In this document: positions 47,201 through 59,056 of the stretch, one piece after another
Layout: each line of letters opens with the position of its first letter
Position numbering within the stretch: position 1 is the first letter of the stretch
Assembly: GCA_038496445.1 (NCBI GenBank)
Contig: JALMLS010000612.1
Span: forward strand, 620,001 to 684,000
Direction of reading: 5' to 3'
Source: Trichosphaerium sp. ATCC 40318
Lineage: Eukaryota > Discosea > Flabellinia > Trichosidae
Length of the DNA: 64,000 nt
The notes under the pieces: model-generated
Databases searched by the model: none
What the model was told of the DNA's origin: nothing
The model's input: only the letters and a program-made list of their open reading frames with translations
Made by a program: the position numbers and the translations under genes

Positions 47201-48441
47201 GCGCTTGACACGCTCCATCTTTTGTTGTATGATATCAACTGCTTCTTGATGCTCTTTTTTAGCATCCAAAAATTTAAGAGACATTGCTTCTATCAGGTTG
47301 TAAGATTATTTGTATCACCAAGGCCGACGCAACAAAAAAAAGATAGAAAAAGACGTACGATTTTCTCTTAATTTATGTTCGAAAGCTTCTTGAGCGACTT
47401 CAAGAGACTCTTGTAAACGTTCTGCTTCTTGACGCTCTTTTCTACTACCGCCACTAAACCATCCACCACCAGACTTACGACGCGCCTTGAAAAACCTTTT
47501 AGAAAAGATTTCAACTGCAAACAAAAATATGACACTTCAAAAAAACCCAAAATTCTACCTCTTCAAAATCCTTCTGAAGCACGCTCATACGCTTCGCTAA
47601 AGTATCATTTCTAAACTGTAAACGATCTATTTGCTCCATAGCAGACATCAACTTTCCATGTTCGGATTTTAAAGCAACATCAAGTGTTTTTGTTTTGTCC
47701 ATCTCCTGCACCATGTATCTCTTCAAAGAAGACAAATTCTGTCTTGTCTGTACATACTCATGTCTCAACTTTTCAAAATCCTCCTTTCCTGGGTTCGTTG
47801 TAGTCAATAGAGCCTTTACAACGACAGGAGATGTCGTTGTTGTTTTTATGTTCATTGAATTTACTGAGCCTACAGAGCCATGTGGGGAGATAGAACCTTC
47901 AGTGGAGGGTGCACTTTCATCACCGCGTCGTTGTAGAGGTTGTATGCGCTTGTTTGCTGTAAGTGGCACACTAACTGGGATATTCGGTTGAACAATGGTT
48001 GGAGGAGCTTCTGGGGACGAAGAAATAGCGTATGTATTCGTATTGTTGTAGTTCGTTGACGTGTCTACTTTATAATAGTTAAATTCCAGCGTGCAGATAC
48101 TTCTATTTAGCGCACATACCAATGGGAGGCCGATATTCGTTCATATCATCAGCATTTCGAGATGAAATAGCTGTTTGTGGCGAGTATTGGTTAGAATCAT
48201 TATAGGCATTTGGATTGTATTCATTTTGAGGTGGAGCGTTTGCAGCGAATAATTTCGTTCCTACACGTTTGAGACTTTTTTGAAAAAGGGTTAAATAGTA
48301 CCGTAACCTCCAGAACTCTTCAATTCTGGCGTAGGAGACTAAAACGGGTGTGACTTTTTAACTAACTGTTCCAGCACGTACATCATCACCAAATGGGTTA
48401 CCATCAACCACATCATCTTCATCATCGAACGGGTTCGCCAT
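44233..48441 (-). CDS. PPP1R21: KLRAQ/PPP1R21-like endosomal protein
   Basis: ATG 48441-48439 begins with acidic NPF-type motifs ('MANPFDDEDDVVDGNPFGDD'), known EH-domain ligands. A disordered Asn/Ser/Pro region follows, then the KLRAQ coiled coil 'EDFEKLRHEYVQTRQNLSSL' ... 'RLQFRNDTLAKRMSVLQKDF' (47560-47810), which fits the KLRAQ pattern including 'FRN..LAKR'. Later exons hold more coiled coil and 'SDPSTEEQMRKNDKLFLASW' (about 45900-45970). The C-terminal helix 'STKNNYDQQMKVMSEHFLAL' corresponds to the TTKRSYEDQLSxMSxHL motif of PPP1R21; stop is TAA 44235-44233. In animals PPP1R21 is a subunit of the FERRY complex, linking early endosomes to mRNA transport. About fifteen exons, some joins approximate. 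A conserved endosomal role is inferred. Confidence 0.75.
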
Positions 48442-48681
48442 TACAGAGACTTGTGACGAAAGGGTAATTCTCGCTAGGCACGAGCCGTCAAAATACAAAA
48501 ACTCAAGTCAACGCTAGTATAAAAGTTGTGCTTAGACAAAATTTGTGTTGCAAATTTTTCATTTTGTTTTGAGTTTTTTTTTTACATTGCTCGGTCATGT
48601 ACATGTACAGTTTGTTTATAAAAATTGGTTGACACTGATGCTTGATGTTCCTTTCTTGAGTACTACTGAATTTGTAGGTAC

Positions 48682-50457
48682 TTAAAATAGGGTAGGATCC
48701 AAGTAAGCGTTCTTGTTTACTTTTACCCATAACTGGAGTGTAACTGATTTTTTAAAAATCACTGCTAACTCACGCTGAGCCTCATCTTGAATAGAGTCCA
48801 ATACGCGCTTTCCTCTACCCACTAAGATGCCCTTGTAATGGGTTAGTATAAACCTCTTACAATTAGAGCTCTTGTGACTTACTACTTGAGAAGATTTCGG
48901 AACAAGAAGATCCTGTGTGATTAACAAATGATCGGCATCTATATTTGTCCATGCAATATTTCTCTGTTTTACATAGTATGGTACTTCTAGATTAATGTGC
49001 TTATATATCTTTTCTCTAATAACTTCTGCCGCTCTCTTTAACTGAGAGTAACCGGTTTTCTAACATAACGATGAACATGGAAACGAAGAATGATTGCGTA
49101 CATATTCTTTTGGATACATCCACTCCTGAGGTATGGCTCTATCTAGCAAAGCATTCTACGTAACGTCAATATACACAATAGATACACATTTGTTATTGCA
49201 TTTAAAACCTGACTTACCTTTAGTGCTGGCACACCGTCTCCGTTAAGTGCGCTTATATAAAAAACTATTACAATTTTTAGTACGAAGTTTTTCTTTGATT
49301 TCTATCAAACCTTTGTCAAAAATCTCATCTATGTAAGGTATATGAAGACGGAACCTATCACGGATTGATGCTAGTGGGGTTCTTACTGTTTTTAATTGAT
49401 CCGCCTTAGCATAAAGTTAATTAGATGAAAATGAAGTATTGTACCTTGTTTAGTGCTAATAAATACTCAACTTTTGGTCCGCCGTCAGCAACCTCTTTAA
49501 TATTTTGTTGTTTTCCTTCATGTAATTTCTTCATTACAAACTTTATCTCGTCGTCAATTGTTTTTACAACATCAACAACAGATAAAACTTACAAAGTGTC
49601 AAAAAAAATATAGCTCAAATTTCAAAATACCTAGTTCTATATGTGTATCCTCTATAACGTCCCATCCATCCCATATAATGTCTCTGTTGACACTATTTTA
49701 AATTAATAAATTTAAGACATTATGATGTTATTACTCACGCCGGTAGTTTCTTGGCACTGCGCTGTGAGTATACTCCAGGAGTATCATTAAAAACCTAAAA
49801 TGTTATTTAATTTTGACACTTTATTTGCAAAACATACCAATTGCGTTTTATCAGTAGTCAGTACACCTAGAGTACGTTCACGTGTTGTTTGAGATTTAGG
49901 CGTTACAATAGACACTTTCTCGCCAACCAAACGGTTAATTAAAGTCGATTTGCCTAAGTTTTGTTAAACTGGTGTCACAAAACAATAGAAAACGTAGATA
50001 GTGTAATTAAAAGCAGTACCTGCGTTAGGAATGCCCATTACGCCAATATTAAGCGCTTTTGTTTCTGGTGGTGTGTATTTTGGAATAGCGATTGTATTAT
50101 TGAGATCAGATGTAGCCTCAGGTCCTGCAGGGTGTTAGTTTCGCGTTGCAGTACCTTTAGGTGATTACCTGCTTGTTGATAATCAATTGGTACTTCTTTC
50201 TTTTTTTCAATGCGTCTCAGCTTAGCTCCTTCCTTCCTCTCCGCGAATTCAGCGTCAACTTGCTCTTGCTCCTTCTTTTCGAGCATTTCACGCGTTATAA
50301 AGCGTGTACGGTTTACATGAGCATAACGTCGCACTCCTGACAGCTGCTTTTTGGAATATAGCGTAATTTGATGTTTGGTGCCCTCTGTTGTACTGCACGA
50401 TGTGTTTTTTACTCTGTACGTCGCCGAGGGAGCTCGAAAAACGCGAAAGGCACGCAT
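48682..50457 (-). CDS. ERAL1: Mitochondrial Era-like GTPase (ERAL1)
   Basis: ATG 50457-50455 starts a basic, acidic-poor leader ('[20 protein letters not shown]') that fits a mitochondrial presequence. Then come a charged linker and the GTPase: G1 '[20 protein letters not shown]', switch region '[19 protein letters not shown]', G3 '[11 protein letters not shown]', G4 'LLALNKADQLK'. Towards the C terminus '[17 protein letters not shown]'-like sequence leads to a KH RNA-binding domain: '[20 protein letters not shown]' + '[20 protein letters not shown]', ending 'AYLDPTLF' at TAA 48684-48682. Era proteins bind the 3' end of small-subunit rRNA and aid its assembly, in mitochondria for this branch. 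All GTP motifs and the KH GxxG (GRGK) are intact. About ten exons. Confidence 0.9.
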
Positions 50458-50568
50458 TACGGTTGTAGGAAAAACGAACTCAAAAACTTAGCGAGTTTTC
50501 AGTTTTAATCTTTGAAGTCAATAAAATTCGCACGCAAAGTTCTTTTAGTGACATGTTTACAATCAAGT

Positions 50569-51766
50569 TTACTGTATGCGGGTATTCATCCACTCCCATG
50601 AGTCTTTTATTACAATTGGTTTGTTCTATAAAGGTGGATTAGAGGGAGACAACAAGGTACAATCGCTACCTCCACTAAGTGAGTTGGCAGATTTTCATAG
50701 AATCTCTTTTCCTTTATAGTCGACTTCGAATCTTTGAAAAGCTCCTCAGACCCTGAGCATTTAACTACTGGATCCTCTTTCGCATGGCAAACCAAAAAAG
50801 GGAACTTGACATCAGCCAGTATGGTCTTCAGAGTAAGCTTCACATTATAGAAAAAAAAAAATAATACCTTAGCATGATTCATCATTCCCATCATGTTTCT
50901 TCCAAGAGACAAGTGCATGTTACCCGTATAACAATATTCATCTTTCAAGTATTCTTGATACTCTTCGTCAGGCTGCAAGGGATCTTTCTCAGGTCCAGGA
51001 CCAAGACGCAATGCACCTCCACCAAGCCAAGCAACCGTACTAAACTTCAGTTAGAATACACAACTGGCAGCTAAACGTACAGGAGAGCTTGTTTTTCAAT
51101 CCAAGAAGGTTCGATAGAGGTGTACAAAGCTGGAGCAAGTAGAATAGCTCCACGAAACCTGACAGAGAAATCTGTTAAATCACCGTTGTCTATCTTGACA
51201 GAAACTCTATGCGACGCCAATAAACTAACACAACCACCCATAGAAACACCACCAATGAAGAACGGTAATTCATGTTTGAATTCATCGTTTTTGCCTCAAG
51301 TTTTAACTCAGTCACGTGTTCAACAACAATGCGAAACAAGTGGGTACCACTAGCGTATTCTATCATAAATTCTACGGCATCATCAACAAGGAAATTCCAG
51401 TCAAGCATGTTACCTCTCTTCTCTGGTGTAGCGCTTGTGTAGAGTAAGTATTAGGGGAACGTGATGCAACTGGGAGACTTCGTTAAAATGCCAGTTTGAA
51501 CGTTACCTTCTACCATGTGCATGTTGGTCATAAGCTAGCACAGTGTAACCTTGTTCAGCAATGGCTTCTATCAACGCCATTGTTGGTTTTTCGCCTAAAG
51601 AACCTGTAAATGGCTTCACATTATCAAAACACGTACTGGAATGCGAGTGCATCCCATGTAGAAACACCAAAAGGCCTTTAGGGTCTTTTGGTGTGTGAGC
51701 GCGTAAAAATAACTTCTCGCCACGCGCTGAAGTCCAGCTAGACGTTTTTACGGAAACATCTTGCAT
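50569..51766 (-). CDS. Monoglyceride-lipase-like alpha/beta hydrolase
   Basis: ATG 51766-51764 gives 'MQDVSVKTSSWTSARGEKLF' + 'LRAHTPKDPKGLLVFLHGMH', with the oxyanion HG motif, then 'YTVLAYDQHAHGRR'. The nucleophile elbow 'FFIGGVSMGGCVSLLAS' is at about 51220-51270 (G-x-S-x-G). 'FRGAILLAPALYTSIEPSW' is the strand after it, 'PFLVCHAKEDPVVKCSGSEE' holds the catalytic Asp and 'YENLPTHLVE' the catalytic His. The final exon after an intron (50640-50688) reads 'NKPIVIKDSWEWMNTRIQ' to TAA 50571-50569. This is the layout of MAGL-type serine hydrolases, which release fatty acids from monoacylglycerols. The triad is complete. No signal peptide. Substrate is inferred from family only. Confidence 0.87.
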
Positions 51767-51944
51767 TGCAGTTTTGATAACGTTTTTTCAAATGATTTGA
51801 TGAAAGTTGAGAGTAAATTAAATGTCGCACCAATAAGTCACGTGAAACTCAAGTTTTTTTTTGTACTCCATGTGAATAGCTGTTGGTTGCAAACAAGAAG
51901 AGTCATGTTATTGCAATCGTTTCTCACTTTCATGGTATTAACGA

Positions 51945-53412
51945 CTACTGAGTTAGTTTTTGAAAGTCCACATTTGTGAATATGTTTTTGTAGAAAAGTT
52001 TATTAATAATTCTGTTGCAACTCTTTGAATATTCCTTTGAATAGCTTCTAGCTCGCTTCTCTAAATCCGGAGTGTATAGGGTTAAGTCCACCCAGCTACG
52101 GAAGAATAAACTCAAAGGATTTCTAGAAATGCAACGTACAGCGAGTTTACTCCATTCGTTGCCGTCCTTAACAACAGAGCTAGGATTGGAAGAAGAACGT
52201 GCAATGTGACCCTGTTCATCGCGAAGAGTTGGCTCTCTCGCATCTTGGAAACGGAAATCTACAACAGGAGAAACTAAGAAAGTAACTGGTGTTTTGGATT
52301 TTGTTTTATGTACCAAAGCTCCAGCGGACATAATCTGCGTCGTTTTCTGTACCTCTGTGAAATAATAATTGGTGAAAAAATACTACTTCACCTGGCTCCA
52401 TTTCAACGTCGATAGCATCTAGTTAGAATATGTAAACAGGCGGCAACTTCGAAACTTTCTTAAAATAGAATTTTTCCAAAAAATCACGTGCCTTTCTCGT
52501 ACTGCTTGACATCCTTTATTTCCAAGTAGTTGTACTTATCGAGATGCTCTTGGAGACCAAGTAAATGACTTTTAGGTACAAACTGCATGCAACCGCTAGT
52601 AACGAAGTGAGTCTTTGTAAATAGCAAAAAACGTTACGCACCTTAGTTTGTTTGCGGTTACCATAGGCGTCCAGCAATTTACGAGACTTTTAGTGTGTTC
52701 CTCTATTTCTTCTTTAGTACGTTCTTTGTTTGCATGCCACTTGACAGATTTAGTATATCCAGCATCTCAAGATCACCGGTAAGCAAAAGAAAAAGAAATT
52801 CAAGAAAAAAAAAGATTGTAGCAAACCTTGATGCCACAGGACCTCATGTTGCTTGAAGCGAGGTAATTTAGGTCTACAGGTATAGTTTGGGTATAATCTA
52901 ATCTAGTGAGAGGTATTAGGCCGACTTTTATAACTCGAAAACTAAAACAAGTACTTCTTTCGTTTCGAGCATGTGCTCAATTACGTTGAGGATATTTGGG
53001 CAAAAGAACATATTATACATGCCAGCAATATGTAGCTCTTTACGAAACAGCTTTGGAGCTTCTGTTTCTTTACCTTTGTACAACTTTGCTAAACGTTTAT
53101 CAAAAGGCTCTTCTTTGTAATTAGCAGTAAGTTTCCCGGCATCCTGTAGCTTCTTGGCCTCATTCTATCAACCAACTTTTTAGAAACTAGAATTTACAAA
53201 ACGTCTTAAAACGTGCCTCAACAAGAATGTTTAGCTCTACTTCTGCTTCTTTACGCGTTGCGACTGGTATTAGATTCTTAACAATCACGAAACCGTTGGC
53301 GTAAAAGTACTTCTTTATCGCTGCGAGATCCCTTGTAATGTTAAAAATAATCAAGTTTAGGACAGTACTCTACAGTCTGTGGGCATTCAAACTTTTGTAG
53401 AGTGCTTGCCAT
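51945..53412 (-). CDS. Phytanoyl-CoA dioxygenase (PhyH)-family protein B
   Basis: ATG 53412-53410 (MASTLQKFECPQT) joins to 'DLAAIKKYFYANGFVIVKNL', the PhyH N terminus. 'PRFKQHEVLWHQDAGYTKSV' carries the H-x-D iron ligands (about 52810-52860) and 'LVNCWTPMVTANKL' and 'LQFVPKSHLLGLQ' follow. 'IDVEMEPGEVVFFHQLLFHR' holds the distal His, and after a small in-phase intron 'DYVRWSFDFRFQDAREPT' carries the Arg that binds 2-oxoglutarate. 'GHIARSSSNPSSVV' and a C-terminal Trp-rich region end at 51945. The ligand set is complete. It differs from the PhyH-like gene at 42 kb in both motifs and C-terminal part, being closer to the 'RWS.D.R.Q' subgroup common in bacteria, so the two are separate subfamilies. 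Confidence 0.84.
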
Positions 53413-53676
53413 GATCTTCAATAGAAATCAAGACCGAACAATGTTAAGTCGTATGTATAATTTAACAAGTGCTTAATGAACTCGGGACTTCATGCAAATC
53501 TCTGTTCCAGGCTTGAAGTTGTTTGTTAATCGGACTGTGTAGTTCAGGTTAGTCATAATTCGGAGGCACAAGTAGTACATCTATCGCGCTTCTAGGTAGT
53601 GTATACTTGATGTTTATGTGTAACTGAGGTGATTGAATTAGTTTTTTATTTACATTTTTTTAGGTTGCTTGCATCT

Positions 53677-55500
53677 TTATGCGATATCCTCTTCTGGAAT
53701 TGCAGTTTTGAAAATGTTTGGAGTCCGTGTCCAGGCCATACGAGCTACAGATGATACTTCAGATGTAGGTTTTACATCCAAAGATGCTTGTGGTTCTCCA
53801 TCGTCTTCATCATCATCTTTTTTCTTTTCCTTCCTACACGTGATTGTTAGTATCAGTGGCATTTTGCATAAAACAAATGCATACCAAAAGAATGCGACAA
53901 ACACCACGCAACAGCAACAACATAGTATAAGCAAAAGCAGTACAATCAATACTGTAACCCACCATGGCAATCCGCCAGAGCCGTCACCAGCTACAACCTT
54001 TGCAATGTTTGAGTATAACGTACAATAAAAAAAGCGTTTTAACTTACAATGGCGTCAGTTTCGAACGGGGCTGTTGGTTCTTCAGTAAGTGGAGTAGTTG
54101 TATTTGAAGGCAAGGTTGTTGGCTCTTCGGCTAGTGCAACTGTTGGAGATGACATAGGTGATTCAGTATTTGGAGGCATTGAAGGTGATTCAGTTGGTGC
54201 GCTAGTAGGCGAAGACGTTACTGTCTGAGTTGGAGCTCTTGTTGGCTCTATAGTTTGTAAAGGCATGTTTGTAGTTGGAGGTTCGCTTGTTGGAGCCCTA
54301 GTCGTTGGAGGTTCAGGTGGCGGAAGTGAGGACGTTGGTAGCATTGAAGGTGCACTAGTTGGTATTATAGTTGGAGATTCTGTGGTAGGTGTCCATGTGA
54401 GGGGATCCTCAGTTGGAGAAATCATAGCTGGTTGAGAGGGTGTCGGCTCCACTGCAGTTGAAGGTGATGTTGTTGTTGGTTCAACAGTTGTTGGAGCATT
54501 TGTAGATGGCGATATGGTAGGCGCAGCTGTTGGTGTGATAGTGTTTGATGAAGGCGATACTGTAGTAGGATCAAATGGAGGAGGTACATAACACTCTACA
54601 GTGCATATTTCTAACCCAAGAAGCTTTCAAATTGTCAGAAATTTAGATATATCTTGAGCTATTGCATACTGTATCTATAGGCCCTGAATAGTCGTTTCGT
54701 GAGTGGTCATCATAAAGTGAATAGCCGTATATATTTTCGGCACCATCAGCTTTTACTATAAGTCTTAGAGGTTGTTTTAATGCTCTTGGAAAGAAAGAAA
54801 AAATGAGGAATGTACTGCGTACTGACTGTTACACAATACGGTTCATTAGTAGCGAAAGGACCAAGAACCATACCGTCCATTAACCTCTATTTCAGAACGT
54901 TAGTATGTTTGTGCTATACTTTGGTATCCCACGTACTCCGTTCCATCTATATCTACCCGTGATAATGCCTGTGTCATAGCTATATTTAGTTTCACCTGGA
55001 TCATCGTCTACTTTGAGAGATACTTGGTTTATTATCCTTGCTGGTGATACTTGATAATCAACGTTAAGTGCTCCGCCGGTGCCACTATTAGGTGCATCCA
55101 CCATATGACACAAATGTATACCGTCCTACTTTGCTACTTAGAACAATCAAGTTTTTTTTACTTCCACAAAAAAACAGTCTTACAGAGGCGTCAATAAAAA
55201 ACATTGTGACTCTATCCTTATTTATCTCTCTTTCTTCAAAAGCTTCTTTTGTATTAGCCCTAGCATTTCCGTAGTTATACCTGTTTGTTACAGTATAAGT
55301 ATTCCAGCAATACTGAATAAATAAAGTTTAAAAAAATGACTTTACCACTCCGCAGCTGTTAAATTAGTATAAATAGCCGCCACTTGTAATGCTTCGTCTC
55401 CGGCTATTGTAAAGCATAGATCAGATATTTGTCCATTAGACGGCAATGTAAGTGTAAATAGAATAACCAACAATGTAATCCAAAGATGTGTTGATGTCAT
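53677..55500 (-). CDS. Mucin-like type I membrane protein, copy 1 (diverged)
   Basis: ATG 55500-55498 starts a signal peptide ('MTSTHLWITLLVILF'-like). The ectodomain (about 200 residues over several exons) contains 'CFTIAGDEALQVAAIYTNLT', 'HMVDAPNSGTGGALNVDYQV', 'NQVSLKVDDDPGETKYSYDT' and 'GRYRWNGVRG', a beta-sandwich-like wording seen in bacterial surface proteins with 'DDPGE'. A Thr/Ser/Pro stalk (about 54040-54590) is irregular here ('PTTESPTIIPTSAPSMLPTS'). The membrane helix 'PWWVTVLIVLLLLILCCCCC' has five cysteines at its inner end, then a charged tail 'RKEKKKDDDEDDGEPQASLD' ending 'AIPEEDIA' at 53677. It is probably heavily O-glycosylated and palmitoylated at the cell surface. Function unknown. 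Two closer paralogues follow at 56.1 and 59.1 kb. Confidence 0.78.
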
Positions 55501-55562
55501 TACTTTCGGAGGAGGTCCTTACCCTTTTTTACTACGAAATATAGCTGTTCTATATCGCATAC

Positions 55563-56123
55563 ATTGCGACCCGGAATATTTGTTTCACAAAACTACTTTA
55601 GCATTCTTACGTTAGGACCGGTTTTGTGCACGACGTCTATTACGCACCGCAAAAAACTATTTATTTTTAAACGAACCGTTCCATCACGTGATGAAGAAAT
55701 ATAACAGCAATATTTCGGTTTAATGAGCTCCGAGTTTACGGAGAAAAAACGCCTTCAGCAATTTTTCCGATTCCTCACGTGATAATACGTATTACATAAC
55801 GATTCCTAACCCACTAAATGGCGTAAGCTGTTGGTACCCAAAAAAACGGCAGATAAATCCAATGAAAACCAAATTCATCAATCCTCATCAAACCATGAAT
55901 CAGCGGTTATTTTAAGCACTCCGCAATGGTCACTTTTTGTATCTATTTCTCCACTGAACTTTAGGAATTAAGGTTCCACTTGGTGAGCATTGTATTTGAT
56001 ATAAGTTATCAGACTCTCGAATCACGTTATCAAAGTAAAGTACAATCAACAGAGACCTTAGCATTTTTTTTTATTTACAATTTTTTGTTTTTGCTAAGGT
56101 AGATATTTTTGGCTGCCACGTGT
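55563..56123. repeat. Duplicated flank, first copy (between mucin-like copies 1 and 2)
   Basis: This spacer is almost identical to 58495-59056. It begins near 'CCCGGAATATTTGTTTCAC' and contains 'CTCACGTGATAATACG' at 55774-55789, which is 'CTCACGTGATAGTACG' in the second copy. The second copy differs by a few substitutions and small indels, such as an 8-base insert near 58973. The spacer and the gene after it were duplicated together. Confidence 0.85.
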
Positions 56124-58405
56124 TTATGCAATATCCTCAGGATTTTCTGTTTTGAAGATATTTGGAGTGCGTGTCCAAGCCATATGAGCTACAGAAGTGA
56201 CTTCAGATGTAGGTTTTATATCCAAAGATGGTTGTGGTTCTTCATCGTCTTCATCATCCTTTTTCCTTCTCTTCCTACACGTGCGAGTTAAGACTTGACT
56301 CTCGACATAAAAGCAAGTGCTTTAAAAAGCGTACCAGAAGAAAATGAACAGTAGTAGACAACAGCAACAGCATAGAAGAAGTACAATGATAGCTATCAAT
56401 ACTATAACCCACCATGGTAATGTACCAGAGTTGTCACCAATAACAACCTTTTAAAGAGATAAGCATTTAGGTTTGTATCAAAAAGTACAACGTGTTAACG
56501 TACAATAGCGCCAGCTTCGAAGGGAGGTGTTGGTTCTTCAGTAGGTGAAATTGTAGGTGCTGTGGTTGGTGATAAGGTTGTTGGAGAACGAGTTGTAGGT
56601 GCTTTAGTGGTCGGTGCTTTGGTTGTTGGTGCCTTTGTAGTTGGAGACTTAGTTGTTGGTGGCTTAGTCGTTGGTGATTTGGTTGTCGGTACCTTTGTTG
56701 TTGGTGATATAGTTGTTGGTGCCTTTGTAGTAGGAGATTTAGTTGTTGGTGATTTAGTTGTTGGTGGTTTTGTTGTTGGCGATTTAGTTGTTGGCGGCCT
56801 AGTTGTTGGTGATTTGGTTGTCGGTACCTTAGTTGTTGGAATAGTCACTGGAGCATTTGTTGTTGGTGGTCTAGTTGTTGGTGATTTAGTCGTTGGTGCC
56901 TTAGTAGTCGGAGATTTAGTTGTTGGCGGTCTAGTCGTTGGCGGTTTAGTTGTGGGTGCCTTTGTAGTTGGTGGTTTGGTTGTAGGTGGCTTGGTTGTTG
57001 GTGGTCTGGTTGTTGGTGATTTAGTTGTTGGTGCCTTAGTAGTTGGAGCGTTAGTTGTTGGCGGTCTAGTCGTTGGCGGTTTAGTTGTGGGTGCCTTTGT
57101 AGTTGGTGGTTTGGTTGTAGGTGGCTTGGTTGTTGGTGGTCTGGTTGTTGGTGCTTTGGTTGTTGGAGGTAAAGTTGTAGGTGGTTTAGTTGTTGGTGGT
57201 TTGGTTGTAGGTGGTTTAGTTGTTGGTGGTAAAGTTGTAGGCGGTTTAGTTGTTGGTGGTAAAGTTGGTGGGGCTGTTGTAGGTGGAGCTGTTGGTGCTA
57301 TTGTAGGAGCGGAAGGTGATACTGTAGGCGGTTCTGGTGGACCGGCAGTTGGAACGCCAGTGGGAGTAGCGGCTTTTGTAGGAGGAGGTACAACACATTT
57401 TACAGTGCATATTTCTAAGCCAAGAAGCTGATCTACTGACCCTGAATAATCCCTGTTCTCGAAAGCATCATAAAGAGCGTAACCATAAATATTTACATCA
57501 TTAGCAGCGTTTACTATAAATCAAGTTAGACAAATTGTTTCGGCAACAAAAAAAAGGTTGATGATTTTTGACGGGTAATCTAGATCTGTAGAGCTGTTTT
57601 TGTTTGATGAGGACAATTTTGTTTCTTTGTTACTTACTAACTGTAACGCAATATGGCTCGTCAGTAGAGAAAGGTCCAATTACCATACCGTCCATTAGCC
57701 TCTACGACATTACTTAGTATGTGGTTTTTTTTCAAAATTGTTTTTTTTTTTTAATTGAATGGCCACGTACACCGTTCCACCTGTATCTGCCAGTGATAAT
57801 ACCTGTATCACTATCGTATGCAGTTTCACCTGGATCATCCTCTACTTTGAGAGATACTTGTTTTATTATCCTTGCTGGTGATACTTGAAAATCAAGGTCA
57901 AGCTTTCCATCTGTCCCACTACCTGGTGAATCCATCATATGACCCAAATGAATTCCGTCCTATTTCATAAAAATCAGAATAACGATGGACATACTTTTGG
58001 TGTTCAAAAGATAGTACAAGAAGTATTTTGTGAACAATTCAAAATGGATGATTTTTGTCTTGTTTTTTTTTTGTTCTCGTAATAACGTACGGAGGCATCA
58101 AGAAAGTACATTGTTACTCTATCCCTATTTATCCATCTTTCTTCAAAAGCATTAGGCGTGTTAGCCCTGGCATTTGCGTAGTTATACCTAGTTGAATGAG
58201 TTTCAAGTCAGACTATTCCGAAAGCTACAAAAGAAAAAAAAGATAAGTACCACTCCGCAGCTGTTAGAGGGGTTTTAATCGCTGCCACTTGTAATGAAAC
58301 ATCTCCGTTTAAGGTAAAACATAGATCAGTTACTTGTCCATGAGACGGCAATGTAAATGTACTTAGAATAACCAATAAGGTAATCCAAAGATGTGTTGAT
58401 GTCAT
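56124..58405 (-). CDS. Mucin-like type I membrane protein, copy 2 (long Thr/Pro repeat)
   Basis: ATG 58405-58403 gives 'MTSTHLWITLLVILSTFTLP', a signal peptide. The ectodomain has 'DLCFTLNGDVSLQVAAIKTP', 'AFEERWINRDRVTMYFLDA'-type sequence, 'GHMMDSPGSGTDGKLDLDFQ', 'QVSLKVEDDPGETAYDSDTG', 'GRYRWNGVRG' and 'LMDGMVIGPFSTDEPYCVTV'. The stalk (about 56560-57330) is a long array of PTT(K/R/N)(S/P/A) units in seven-residue-like periodicity, much longer than in copy 3. The membrane helix with a run of Cys and the tail 'RRRKKDDEDDEEPQPSLDIK' end 'NPEDIA' at TAA 56126-56124. A 289-codon plus-strand frame of VVG repeats is only the antisense of this array. Cell-surface mucin-like role is inferred; the N-terminal domain may bind a ligand. 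Confidence 0.8.
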
Positions 58406-58494
58406 GACTTTTAGCAGGAGATGCTTATTAGTCGTTTGAGTTGTATTTCTGATTTGTTTTTAAACTTCGCAGGACATTCAAAAACTAGTGTTCA

Positions 58495-59056
58495 TTGCGC
58501 CACCCGGAACATTTGTTTCACAAAACTACTTTAGCATTCTTACGTTAGGACCGGTTTTGTGCACGACGGCTAATACGCAAAAAACTATTTATTTTTAAAC
58601 GAACCGTTCCGACGTGATGAAGAAATAACAGCAATATTTCGGTTTAATGAGCTCCGAGTTTACGGAGAAAAGACGCCTTCAGCAATTTTTCCGATTCCTC
58701 ACGTGATAGTACGTATTACATAACGATTCCTAACCCACTAAATGGCGTAAGCTGTTGGTACCCAAAAAAACGGCAGATAAATCCAATGAAAACCAAATTC
58801 ATCAATCCTCATCAAACATGAATCAGCGGTTATTTTAAGTACTCCGCAATGGTCACTTTTTGTATCTATTTCTCCACTGAACTTTAGGAAGCAAGGTTCC
58901 ATTTGTTGAGCATTGATTTGATATAAGTTGTCAGACTTTCAAATCACGTTATCAAAGTAAAGTACAATCAACACTTTTGAGATAGAGACCTTAGCATTTT
59001 TTTTTATTTACAATTTTTTGTTTTTGCTAAGGTAGATATTTTTGGCTGCCACGTGT
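58495..59056. repeat. Duplicated flank, second copy (between mucin-like copies 2 and 3)
   Basis: Nearly the same as 55563-56123. The promoter stretch before copy 2 (58406-58520) is in turn repeated before copy 3 (61009-61142), where similarity stops abruptly after 'TTCACAAAACTA' at about 61142. This places one edge of the tandem unit there. Confidence 0.85.

Noticed and set aside
56562-57431. Plus-strand 289-codon frame of VVG repeats (also 59490-60014)
   Set aside because: It is the antisense of the Thr/Pro repeat array of the mucin-like genes; the seven-codon-like periodicity keeps both strands open. The minus frame has signal peptide, membrane helix and splice sites.
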